From the NCBI RefSeq assembly GCF_002114285.1, contig NZ_NEDJ01000004.1, forward strand, positions 1 to 64,000: DNA of 64,000 nt. The letters run 5' to 3'. Under the pieces are notes generated by a model. It was not told the DNA's origin. It did no database searches and worked only from the letters and a program-made list of their open reading frames with translations. Source of the stretch: Halorubrum ezzemoulense DSM 17463. GTDB lineage: Archaea; Halobacteriota; Halobacteria; Halobacteriales; Haloferacaceae. The position numbers and the translations under genes were made by a program. Below, piece by piece: positions 42,474 to 50,516 of the stretch; the first letter of the stretch is position 1, and each line of letters opens with the position of its first letter.

Positions 42474-42668
42474 AGGTCTCTCTGTTGTTCCAAGGTCTAT
42501 ATTACGGTCGGATCGCACTCTTGAGTATTGGTGGCTACTAGAATTGTCGCCGTCATATTAATAAGACAAGAGCGTATGTGATTAATCACGGAACCCAAGT
42601 GACGAATCTTCGGCTCGTGAGAAAGTGTAGAAACCCCGACCGCGGTGCTCCAACACCCGGCCGGGACG

Positions 42669-42692
42669 GGTTCTGTGCAGTAACACAGAACC
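42669..42692. promoter_or_regulatory. Perfect 9-bp inverted repeat abutting the operon start codon
   Basis: GGTTCTGTG (42669-42677) and CACAGAACC (42684-42692) are exact inverted copies around CAGTAA, ending on the base before ATG 42693. It could be an operator covering the transcription start of a leaderless operon, or an mRNA hairpin if a leader exists. The divergent PhiH1-type repressor gene is the nearest candidate regulator. Confidence 0.65.
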
Positions 42693-42884
42693 ATGCTAAC
42701 GCTGGCAACTGCGGGGCTTAAGCCCTGCGAGACGACTGACGGATCGAACAGCAACAGCACCACCTGTCGCCGTTGTACAAACACCGCTGATGGGTACGAC
42801 GCTGTCGTCGATGGCCCACTCTGTACGACATGCGCTGAAACACGCAGTGTCGACGAAGAGACCGTGGAGGGGGACGATGCCTAA
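42693..42884 (+). CDS. Small zinc-finger protein, first gene of plasmid-type operon
   Basis: A 63-residue protein with two CxxC pairs (CRRC and CTTC in TTCRRCTNTADGYDAVVDGP and LCTTCAE), forming one treble-clef or ribbon-like zinc site. The ATG follows immediately after the perfect inverted repeat at 42669-42692. Its TAA overlaps the start of the next gene (ATGCCTAA at 42877-42884). Small zinc proteins of this kind often head operons in haloarchaeal plasmids and integrated elements. The function is unknown. Confidence 0.65.
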   Translation: MLTLATAGLKPCETTDGSNSNSTTCRRCTNTADGYDAVVDGPLCTTCAETRSVDEETVEGDDA

Positions 42885-43203
42885 CTCCCACGCCGAAAGC
42901 GACACCGCACATCCACTCGCCGGTCTCTCAGCCACCCACCGCGACCTGCTCTGGCTACTCTCACAGACTGGCCCGAGTGAACTCCCTCCACTCCGGCAAG
43001 CACTCGCCGACTACTACACCGACGGTATCGATCGAACCCACTGCTGTGACACACTTGAGGCTCTCAGAGAACGCGACCTCATTGCCAAACAGACCTACGA
43101 CACCACCACGTACCGGCTCACCGAGTCGGCTCGACGCGCACTGTCTGCCCGGCAAGCGTGGCAGGCTGGCAATCTTTCCACCACGGAGAAGGAGGACGAA
43201 TGA
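42877..43203 (+). CDS. Winged-helix DNA-binding protein of plasmid-type operon
   Basis: A 108-residue protein starting MPNSHAESDTAHPLAGLSAT at 42877, 8 bases inside the preceding gene. The core is a winged helix: HRDLLWLLSQTGPSELPPLR, then the recognition region CCDTLEALRERDLIAKQTYD and a wing TTYRLTESARRAL. Its end overlaps the next gene (ATGA at 43200). The whole operon 42693-46794 is joined by such overlaps. It may control copy number or transfer of the element, but the role is inferred only from context. Confidence 0.78.
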   Translation: MPNSHAESDTAHPLAGLSATHRDLLWLLSQTGPSELPPLRQALADYYTDGIDRTHCCDTLEALRERDLIAKQTYDTTTYRLTESARRALSARQAWQAGNLSTTEKEDE

Positions 43204-43679
43204 CGCGGCCCACCGCCGACAGGACAGTCGCAGATCGCCAGCAACTCGCACGCATCTCACTCGATACCGACAACCTGATCTGCCAAGTGTGCGGGCAACC
43301 GCTTCAGGAGGGTGCCGACGTCACCGCCTACGCCTACCGAGCGGCAGGTGACCCCGCGTACGAAATCGGCTACGTCATGTGCGGAGGCGACGGTCACGAA
43401 CATCCGACCGTCTTCACCCGCGGGGTTCGCGAGGAGGTTCTCATAGGTCACATCGGAACCTGTGCTGACGTGCGTACCCAGTCGACGACGTACATCCTCC
43501 TCGATCCAACCGTTGTCGTCAGGAGTCCGGCAAGGAGCTCGGAGCCGCACGTCCAGTCGGCCGCTCCAACACCCCGCACCCCAATCCACCCACCACAGCA
43601 GGAGCCAACGCCGTTGCTTACTGCCGTTCGCGAGCACGCCCGCTCTGATGGTGGTACGCCACGTGGAGGATCGGAATGA
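43200..43679 (+). CDS. Conserved haloarchaeal plasmid protein with CxxC motif
   Basis: A 159-residue protein beginning MTRPTADRTVADRQQLARIS. It has a knuckle at LICQVCGQPLQEGADVTAYA and a later CGGDGHEHPTVFTRGVREEV, which may complete a zinc site with His and Cys. The next strand, STTYILLDPTVVVRSPA, is a recurrent phrase in this haloarchaeal family (DUF8112-like, from memory). The Pro/Thr-rich C-terminus is disordered. It is coupled to both neighbours by ATGA overlaps at 43200 and 43676. The function is unknown. Confidence 0.75.
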   Translation: MTRPTADRTVADRQQLARISLDTDNLICQVCGQPLQEGADVTAYAYRAAGDPAYEIGYVMCGGDGHEHPTVFTRGVREEVLIGHIGTCADVRTQSTTYILLDPTVVVRSPARSSEPHVQSAAPTPRTPIHPPQQEPTPLLTAVREHARSDGGTPRGGSE

Positions 43680-46576
43680 TCCTGGCCGCTGTCGCCCACC
43701 AGCACATTCGTCGGTGATCGCTCGTGGGACCACGCCAGCCTGCGGGTCGTGAGCGGGGGATCCGGCTCATTAGCCATGAGACGGAGCGTTCCACCGAGGG
43801 ACCCGTCTGTTCAGCGGTCTCGCCGCGGCTGACCGAGTGGGTTCCACAGCTACTCAGTGAGCTCCACCCGCACACCGAACGGACGATCCGTACCTCCGCT
43901 ACCGACACAGATCCGTGACGCGCAAGTACACAAATCCTCTCGGAAAACTGCCCAGCGTGGCAGGATCTCGACCAGCCGTGGACCGATGATGTCGCCGAAG
44001 CCGTCGCGTACACCCGCGCGGTCACGGCACTCGCGCTCACCTATGAGGATGACCCCGTCAAGGAATGCTCATCGCATCACCGCCACCGACATGACGAGCT
44101 GGCTGACACCGTCACCACCATCGGGACGGGCCGTGGCCCAGTCAATGCCGGTCTCGGCGCACTCGCGAAGGGACCGGTCGCAGTACACCGCGAACTCGCC
44201 GACCAGCCTCGCGTCCTCACACTCTTGTTGGACGGCGAGGCGTGGACCACGCTCACGGGTCGACTCACGGGCGTCCGCGCAGTCGCGGCGATCACCGTGC
44301 TCGCCGACGGATTCAATGTGAGACTCGTCGCCTCGCCCGCCGTGCGACGACACCTCGCCAAGCGGTATCCTGAGTGGACCGGGATTCACCTCGGTCTTAC
44401 TGAGCGCCGGGATCGGTCCCTACAGGGTAGGCGTTCCACGCAGTGTACTCCCACCGAGACCACGGTCGATACGGTTTGGGAGGCGATCTGTGATCTCGAT
44501 AGCGAGCCGGGAAAACGACGCCTCCTCAGCAATCTCAAGCGCGCCAACGGTCGAGCCTATCGCGACCTCGCTCACGACGACGCGATCGATATCGCTCACG
44601 GCACCGTCAGCCGGTACGTCCTCGACCTCGAAGCGCGCGGCCTTGCGACTGTCGACAGTCGCGGCCAGCACAACACCGTCCGGCTCACCGATCTGGGCCA
44701 CTTGGCCGTCCAAGAGTGCCTCGACGGCGACTCTGCCCTCGTTCACCCGAATCAGCCTCGACTCGATGGGGGTCTTACTGTAACCCCTCACGAACTCACA
44801 AGTACAGTGTCGTCCCACCGGAGGGGACCAGAAGTGACTCCCAGTAGCGACGAGTGGCTGGCGACGACCGGCGACCCAGACGCGGACGCTGACTACGTCC
44901 AGTAGCTCACCGGCCCGGAGCGCACCTGCGACCACCGGCTTCACGAGCGATTCGCCACCGTCGCCACCGACGACGCGCTCACGCTCGTCGACGACCAGCC
45001 GCACTCGTTCGACGACGGCCGTGTCGCGTACCTCAGTCACAGAAACGGTGAGACGCTCATCGTCCTCTAGTGGGGCGGGCCCCTCGCCACTTTGGGACGT
45101 CTCGCGGGCACCTTACTGGGCGAGAAGGCACTCTCGACAATTCTGACGCCCTCGCGACTCGGCCACGAATTCGACGCGATCGATGAAGGCACCCACGAGT
45201 ATCCCACCGACCGCATCCTCCGCCGGGGCCACCAAGTCGGGTGGTACAGCGACGAGGAAACCACCTACGGGGCGTGGCGCGGTCGGATCACGACCGTTCG
45301 CGACCGCCTCCTTGAACGAGTCGCCGCGCTCATAGGGAGTGATGACACCGCCGCGCGCAGCGAACTGTTTGAAGATCTCCACAGCCTCATCGCCTCGGCG
45401 ACGCAGCTGTACCACGCGGTCGGCATCGATCTCACAACGACGATCAGGATCCCCGACACCGACGCGCTCGCTCGCAACGAGACTCGGCGTGCGGACCTCT
45501 GTGGGTTCCTCGCCAAAACGGCGCCCAAACAGTCCGTCTACGGGATCCACTCTGGGTACCGGATGCTGTTCGAAGACCGGCCCGCAAAGCTGTGCCGGCG
45601 GCTCCCCTCCGAAATCGATCGCAACGCGACGATGGATCTCACGATGTCGTGGGTGCTCACCGGTCCGACGGTCACTGAGCTCCGCGACGAGATCGCTGAC
45701 ACCCTCTCGACAGAGCTCACGACGGTCCGCGAGTCGATCGCCGATGGCACCGAAGCCGCACCGACTCTCGAGATTCCGGTCGTCGACGGGATGACCTACC
45801 CCGCCATCCGGCGGGTGATCGACGAAATTGCGATGAGCCACAGTGTTCAGTAGACCGCCCGCGAGCGCCAGCGGCTAGTTCGGGTGTGTCTGCGCTCGTT
45901 CGGCCTGTCGGACACGACCCCAAGAGCGTGTCCGTACGACGTTGTAGCGAGCCTCCTGCGAGCGCTGAACGAGTCTCGGACGCCGATGTGTCTCGACGTG
46001 GAACGGGCGGCGGCCACGCTCCCGCCCACGCGCTTCCGGCCCGATCTCACGCCGACGGCCACCACCCTGTACGCCGCCCTGCTTCGCGCCGGCCGGCCGC
46101 TCGGTCGGACCGACCTGATCGAGCGAGCCGGCATCTCGGCGAATAGCTACGATCGCCGTCTGAGTGCCGTCCGCAATCTCGGTCGAGTGGTTGCCGTCCA
46201 GGTGGATGGCCACCGCCGGTGGAGCACCGGCGACGCGGCGCCAGCGCCGGTCGGTCACTCACGCTCCACCAGCAAGGGGTTCATACAGGGCAGGGGCAGC
46301 TCCACCTCGAAGCCGCTGGTGCCGTCTCGGCGGCCAGCTACTCTTGTGGAAGTCCGTGGTGTTCAGACGGAGCTCCAGCCACGAAGGCATACGTCGCTTC
46401 CGGCGGGTCAAAACTGGCACCCATGGGCAGTCGCGAGCGTTCACCCCGACCAGCCGTCGCGAGTCGCACAGATCGCTCACCACTCCCTCGAACATCCAAT
46501 GACGAACCCACCCACCTCGACGACAGTCGCATCGACGACAAACGCACAGCCGACGACGAGCGAGGATCCGCAATGA
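43676..46576 (+). pseudogene. Large plasmid-operon gene with five in-frame stop codons
   Basis: From ATG 43676 (overlapping the upstream stop) to TGA 46574-46576 a single frame is readable for about 966 codons, broken by TGA 43715-43717, TGA 43916-43918, TAG 44903-44905, TAG 45068-45070 and TAG 45851-45853. No frameshift is needed anywhere. Readable parts include a winged helix (DDAIDIAHGTVSRYVLDLEA, then RGQHNTVRLTDLG), the conserved WGGPLATLGRLAGTLLGEKA, ATQLYHAVGIDLTTTIRIPD and a second helix-turn-helix near the end (DLIERAGISANSYDRRLSAV). It is the largest gene of the operon. Decay by point mutation is the simplest reading; stop-codon recoding is discussed in the findings. Confidence 0.85.
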
Positions 46577-46794
46577 GCGGCCCGGCGATCGACCTCGAGA
46601 CAACGCTCGGCGCGCGGCGAGAACCGTTCGTCCGGGAGTTGCGTGATCGGCTGCTGCTGTTGCACCGTCGAAGCTCCCTCGACATCGAGGCGCCGGTGTT
46701 CCCTGGAGCAAGCTACGGCCCGTGTTACCTCCCCGATCGGACGGGCAACAGCGAGGACGTCGGCGCCCGTGACAACGACTACGAGATCAGGTGA
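46573..46794 (+). CDS. Small conserved protein ending the plasmid-type operon
   Basis: A 73-residue acidic protein starting MSGPAIDLETTLGARREPFV at 46573, overlapping the stop of the large gene (ATGA). Further on it reads ELRDRLLLLHRRSSLDIEAP and VFPGASYGPCYLPDRTG, with no stop or frame break. It looks like the usual last gene of this operon type in haloarchaeal elements. Its intact state beside the broken 2.9-kb gene is notable. The function is unknown. Confidence 0.7.
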   Translation: MSGPAIDLETTLGARREPFVRELRDRLLLLHRRSSLDIEAPVFPGASYGPCYLPDRTGNSEDVGARDNDYEIR

Positions 46795-46954
46795 AAATGG
46801 TCCCTAAAGGGTTGTGTAACCGTCGATATCCATTCTTTCACCAGTATCGTGAAACAGTACTTTTAGTATGGGGATCTATGAATGTGTCGACCGATCGGCG
46901 ATGTTCGATCCGTCATAACCCGCATGTGTTTATGGCCTGATCCTTCGAGTGCCG

Positions 46955-47608
46955 ATGAACGGCAAGCACACAGCTGAGACAGTCGAAAAGTACGCGGCCC
47001 GGAAGTCCCTCACACGGACTATGCGGGAGATGTCGAAAGAACCGCACACCGTATCGCACGTTACCGGATCGGAAATTACCACGACCGCGCTCGAAGACGA
47101 TGGAGTCGATCACATCGAGAGTCTGCTTGAGAGGACAGAGGTGTGGCGGATCGAACCCTGCCTCAACGATATCACGGCGGCCGTCGAGATCGCTGAGACG
47201 GTCGTCGCTCATCCAGACACGATCAACACGGAGGTGCGGATCTGCTACGCAGACGATGACACGATCCGCGACCTCCAGCTCTTGGAGACGGACGGCTCAC
47301 AGAGAGAGGCATATGAGACTGCCGTCGCACAGTTCATCTCCGTGTTCACCGAGCACGCGGAGGGGGAGTCACTCAGTATTGACGAGCTGTCCGACGGCCT
47401 GAATCGCTGGTATTCGAACTTGACTGGCAACTCAATCGGTCCGTCGTGGATTAGTCGATCGCTTCTAAGTCTCGATATCGAGGTGAGCGACCTTGCGATC
47501 TCCGATCGGCGTTGGGCCGACGGTGCCCAGATATTGACGTCCGTCCGGCGCCCAACAGGAGATTCTGAACCTCTCGACGCGGCGGCTATATATGTACGAC
47601 AGGGATGA
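46955..47608 (+). CDS. Hypothetical protein with C-terminal winged-helix-like domain
   Basis: A 217-residue protein. ATG 46955 is preferred to the GTG two codons earlier because a TATA-like TTTATGG (46929-46935) lies about 25 bases upstream. The N-terminal half is mixed alpha/beta (ITAAVEIAETVVAHPDTINT). The C-terminal 90 residues, FISVFTEHAEGESLSIDELS then GLNRWYSNLTGNSIGPSWIS, resemble the end of the 788-residue protein B (FVELFTI, LRRRFKAWYTE, WFGRALRAYFE). Both may share a DNA-binding tail. It ends convergent with the PIN remnant at 47617. No known family is recognised. Confidence 0.65.
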   Translation: MNGKHTAETVEKYAARKSLTRTMREMSKEPHTVSHVTGSEITTTALEDDGVDHIESLLERTEVWRIEPCLNDITAAVEIAETVVAHPDTINTEVRICYADDDTIRDLQLLETDGSQREAYETAVAQFISVFTEHAEGESLSIDELSDGLNRWYSNLTGNSIGPSWISRSLLSLDIEVSDLAISDRRWADGAQILTSVRRPTGDSEPLDAAAIYVRQG

Positions 47609-47616
47609 CCCTATCT

Positions 47617-48057
47617 TCAGTACCGATCGAGAAACGCAGCGAATTCGCGGGCCGGCGATCGGAATCCCGCCTCGTCGATCCAGCGTTTGAAGTGCGTATC
47701 TGCGGTCTCCGCATCGAGGTCGCCTGACTCGATGGCCCGGATGAGAACGCCGATCGACCCGGTCACCGCCACTTCGCGTCGGCTCGCGATCTCGCGTGCG
47801 TCGCCATCGTCGGTGACTATCGTGCCGTCGCTCGCGTCGGCGACCGCCAGCGCTTGCGTCTCTCCCGGATCGAGGGTCTCACGCAGTTCCGCTTCGATAC
47901 GCGCCGCCGCGAGTGACGGCGCAACGACCGGGACGGTTGCGTCGAGGGCCGTGAGGGCCGTGTCGAGATACGGGTGCGTTTCGACCCCCGATGCGAGCTC
48001 TCGTTCGACGGCAGCAACGGTGACGACGCGGGGAAGGCTCGCGAGGAGGTCGAGTTT
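47617..48057 (-). pseudogene. PIN-domain toxin (DUF3368-like), N-terminus lost
   Basis: Readable residues start KLDLLASLPRVVTVAAVERE and continue through the PIN core: DPGETQALAVADASDGTIVT, DDGDAREIASRREVAVTGSI and GVLIRAIESGDLD, with the acidic residues of the active site. PIN toxins begin with a strand carrying the first catalytic Asp, and that strand is missing. At 48058 the sequence changes abruptly to the antisense of the neighbouring regulator gene. The frame stays open to 48156, but those residues (MWDIIALFPLFSAIYCRRLR) are unrelated to PIN. The toxin is therefore probably inactive. Confidence 0.72.
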
Positions 48058-48060
48058 CCA

Positions 48061-48453
48061 TCGACGCTGCGTATCACCTCGCTCCCAGCTGAACAGGCGC
48101 AGGCGGCGGCAGTAAATCGCGCTGAACAGTGGGAACAGGGCGATGATATCCCACACGTCGTCAACTTCGAAGATCGTGCTCGGCTTCGTCAGCTTCTCAC
48201 GGATCGGCAGATGGAGCTACTCGAAGAGGTGATGGAGCGACCACCGGAGAGCATCCGTTCACCGGCCGACCGACTCGATCGTGACGTACACGATGTTCAC
48301 GACGATCTCAACCTGCTGGCTGAGTACGACATCATCCACTTCGAAGAGGGGGGTCGTGCGAAGAAACCGTATGTCCCGTACGACACGGTCCGGCTTGAGT
48401 TTGAGTTTGGCCTGCCGCGCGATGAAGGGTCAGGCTCGGCCGCATCCGCGTGA
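48061..48453 (+). CDS. HVO_A0114-type helix-turn-helix regulator, start region lost
   Basis: The readable part begins STLRITSLPAEQAQAAAVNR. It continues through GDDIPHVVNFEDRARLRQLL, the winged-helix core MERPPESIRSPADRLDRDVH and DVHDDLNLLAEYDIIHFEEG, with the family end RAKKPYVPYDTVRLEFEF. No start codon precedes it in a natural place: it abuts the PIN remnant head-to-head at about 48058. Upstream in-frame starts (GTG 47974) would make it begin in antisense PIN sequence. It is probably the antitoxin or regulator of the PIN gene, joined to it by a deletion. Whether it is still translated is unclear. Confidence 0.65.
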   Translation, partial: STLRITSLPAEQAQAAAVNRAEQWEQGDDIPHVVNFEDRARLRQLLTDRQMELLEEVMERPPESIRSPADRLDRDVHDVHDDLNLLAEYDIIHFEEGGRAKKPYVPYDTVRLEFEFGLPRDEGSGSAASA

Positions 48454-48542
48454 GCTGTAAGTTGTTTCAGGAGATATCCTCTGAGAGTCCTGTTTATAAG
48501 CCCGATGGGGGTAGCGGGCTGACAAGAAAATCTCGCTATGTG

Positions 48543-48827
48543 ATGAGCGACCATACAGAACAGACGCCGGACAGCGGCGTCAACAATGAAAAGCAAGATG
48601 ACGAACCGTTCGCGATCGAGTACACGCCTACACGCGCAGGTCGATGTCGAACACGATTTGAACCACGCTCGGACGGCCCGGGCTGGTGGCGGATCGAAGA
48701 CAAGTGGACCGGCTGTACGTGGCGGCCGGTCGGCCGTGAACCAGTTGAGGATATCTGTCTCCACGACGGACGGGTCAGCGATCTGGGGGGTTCGAGTGAA
48801 GCAACTACAGACCGTCGTGATGAGTGA
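48543..48827 (+). CDS. Small stand-alone GWWR-domain protein
   Basis: A 94-residue protein starting MSDHTEQTPDSGVNNEKQDD. Its core FAIEYTPTRAGRCRTRFEPR then DGPGWWRIEDKWTGCTWRPV and GREPVEDI matches the C-terminal domain of the HNH protein at 31972-32655. This suggests a small beta domain with conserved DGPGWWR and W-x-PV. It overlaps the next gene by 8 bases. The domain may bind DNA or another element protein. It has no assigned family that I recognise. Confidence 0.68.
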   Translation: MSDHTEQTPDSGVNNEKQDDEPFAIEYTPTRAGRCRTRFEPRSDGPGWWRIEDKWTGCTWRPVGREPVEDICLHDGRVSDLGGSSEATTDRRDE

Positions 48828-49104
48828 CGAGACGTACGACGGACCCGGCGAGGGGTCGGAACTCTCACTGCTCCGCGATGATGACGTGTTCTACTTGCTG
48901 AGCCATCATCGCAAGCGGGCCGTCTTGTTGCTACTTGCGGCTGCCCCGCATTCGCGGGTTCATCTACAACAAGTGGCCCAGACGCTCACCGCGCTTGAGG
49001 AGGACTGTACACTAGATCAGGTGAACCGCCTCGGCGTCAAGCCCCGAGGCTTCCCGTGGGTCAGTCGGACACTCCCACGACACCATCGGTCTGATACCCT
49101 CTAG
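48820..49104 (+). pseudogene. Winged-helix protein (DUF7344-like) cut by the IS605 element
   Basis: The first ~66 residues (MSDETYDGPGEGSELSLLRD, DDVFYLLSHHRKRAVLLLLA, VHLQQVAQTLTALEEDCTLD) are the opening of a haloarchaeal winged-helix domain. At about 49025 the frame enters the insertion element, and the remaining codons (RLGVKPRGFPWVSRTLP) come from its end. The missing second half is not found on the other side of the element. The gene is truncated and probably inactive. Confidence 0.7.
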
Positions 49105-50335
49105 CGGTGTCGTGGGTCACGGTCGGGGCGTCCACGGCCCCCGATGCCTGCCGTCGCACCGTCCGAACAACGGGAAGGCTGTTGAGAGCAGGCACATTCC
49201 AATCGAGTTTCTTGCTGCCTTTCACGGCGATATTGACGCTTGCACCACGGTCGCTGTGGTCTTGATGTTCACAGTCCTTGCACTTGAACCGCTTCTTATT
49301 GCGGTTCGCACGCTCCGTGTGTCCGCACATCGGACACCGCTGGCTCGTGTACCCGGGGTTAATCCACGCGGTCGGAATGCCTCCGAAAGCCGCCTTGTAC
49401 GACGTATAGAACTGGAGAGCGCGGAAGGGGAGGTGATGCAAGCGTCGGTTCATTCGCGTGCCGTAGTCGATACTGTCGCGCATCTCTTTGAGGTCTTCAA
49501 AGACGATACACGGTTTCTCGAACTGACGGCTCCACTCCACGATATGCTGAGACACCTTGTGGAGTCGATCGCGGACAAACCGTTCTTCGCGCCCTTTGAG
49601 GGTGTCGTGGATGCTGTCTTTCCCCGCGTTCTGCACACGCTTCCGCATCGTGAAGTAGCGGTGACGCTCGAACTTGATTTCGGGGAAGCTGATGACCAAC
49701 GTGTCCTCAACGCCATCTTCGGACAGAGCGGTGAGGGCTACGTTGTCCTCGTTCACGTCCACACCGACGACCGTCCGCGAGTCCTGCTTGCCTCGAACGG
49801 TCTGTTCGGTGTTGGTGACGTTGACGTGCAACTCAGGGGTATCGTTGTGGAACAGGGCTTCAGCCGTCCCAATCTTCCACTCGTCGCTTTCGAGTGCGGT
49901 CTGGAGAATGTCGAGGTTGGCGTCACTTCCTTTGAGGACGCCCCTGACGTGGTTGTACGGCTTCGCGCTGATGCGGAACACCACGTCACCGCCATCGGTG
50001 AGCGACAGATTGTACCCTTCCTCGTAGTTCGCACGAAGCGGGTACGCACCGTCCTTGGTGTGACTTGGCTGGCCGAAGTCGTCGTACTCGTAGTAGTTCT
50101 CCATCGCTCCGAGTGCTTTGGCGACGACGCGCTGAGTCGTGTTCTTCACGAGGTTAGCGTCGTCGGCTACTCGGTCGGGAATGGTGTCCCAGTCCACGCC
50201 ATCTTTGGCGAGTCGGATAGTTTCGTTGTATACTGAGCGGGCTTCGAGGGTGGCATCGTATAGCAGGCCCCCGTTGTCACTCTGGATGTCGAGTTGGAAG
50301 TCCAGCGTCTTGACGAGGGCCTGTGCGTCGGTCAT
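49061..50335 (-). CDS. tnpB: TnpB RNA-guided nuclease of IS605 element
   Basis: A 424-residue TnpB. The RuvC catalytic residues are all present: Asp193 in VVGVDVNED, Glu280 in CIVFEDLKEM and Asp362 in DHSDRGASVNIA. The zinc ribbon is CPMCGHTE (Cys334/337) and CKDCEHQD (Cys352/355). The N-terminus is the usual wedge/REC region. Family members use an RNA made from the element's right end to cut DNA next to the transposon. Here that end would be the hairpin at 49028-49050, with the guide reading into flanking DNA below 49026. Its start overlaps the stop of the small gene at 50332 (ATGA). Confidence 0.93.
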   Translation of the reverse strand: MTDAQALVKTLDFQLDIQSDNGGLLYDATLEARSVYNETIRLAKDGVDWDTIPDRVADDANLVKNTTQRVVAKALGAMENYYEYDDFGQPSHTKDGAYPLRANYEEGYNLSLTDGGDVVFRISAKPYNHVRGVLKGSDANLDILQTALESDEWKIGTAEALFHNDTPELHVNVTNTEQTVRGKQDSRTVVGVDVNEDNVALTALSEDGVEDTLVISFPEIKFERHRYFTMRKRVQNAGKDSIHDTLKGREERFVRDRLHKVSQHIVEWSRQFEKPCIVFEDLKEMRDSIDYGTRMNRRLHHLPFRALQFYTSYKAAFGGIPTAWINPGYTSQRCPMCGHTERANRNKKRFKCKDCEHQDHSDRGASVNIAVKGSKKLDWNVPALNSLPVVRTVRRQASGAVDAPTVTHDTARGYQTDGVVGVSD

Positions 50336-50469
50336 CCTCCGGATTCGTCGAGCCAGTCGTTGACGAGTCCGCGCACTACGTCGGACTTGGTTTCGTCAAC
50401 CTCGATGCACTTCTTCGAGAACTCCTTGTACACATCGTCCTCGAAGTCCACGGACAGTCGTTTCGTCAT
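50332..50469 (-). CDS. Tiny ribbon-helix-helix protein within the IS605 element
   Basis: A 45-residue frame from ATG 50469: MTKRLSVDFEDDVYKEFSKK, then VDETKSDVVRGLVNDWLDES. The strand TKRLSVDF, the two helices and the KSDVVRGLVNDWL turn are a complete CopG/Arc-type ribbon-helix-helix. Its TGA overlaps the tnpB start, so the two are coupled. It lies between the divergent tnpA and tnpB, where a repressor could control both. RHH dimers bind operators with two beta strands. It is too short for routine gene callers. Confidence 0.8.
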   Translation of the reverse strand: MTKRLSVDFEDDVYKEFSKKCIEVDETKSDVVRGLVNDWLDESGG

Positions 50470-50516
50470 CTCACACTCTTACTGAAATACTTAATTCTTG
50501 TCCAAGTACTGTCTGT

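Noticed and set aside
43676-46576. Pyrrolysine or other stop-codon recoding in the 2.9-kb gene
   Set aside because: The internal stops include both TGA and TAG, neighbouring pseudogenes also carry TAA, and no pyl-type genes or suppressor tRNA are visible. Decay explains all of these.
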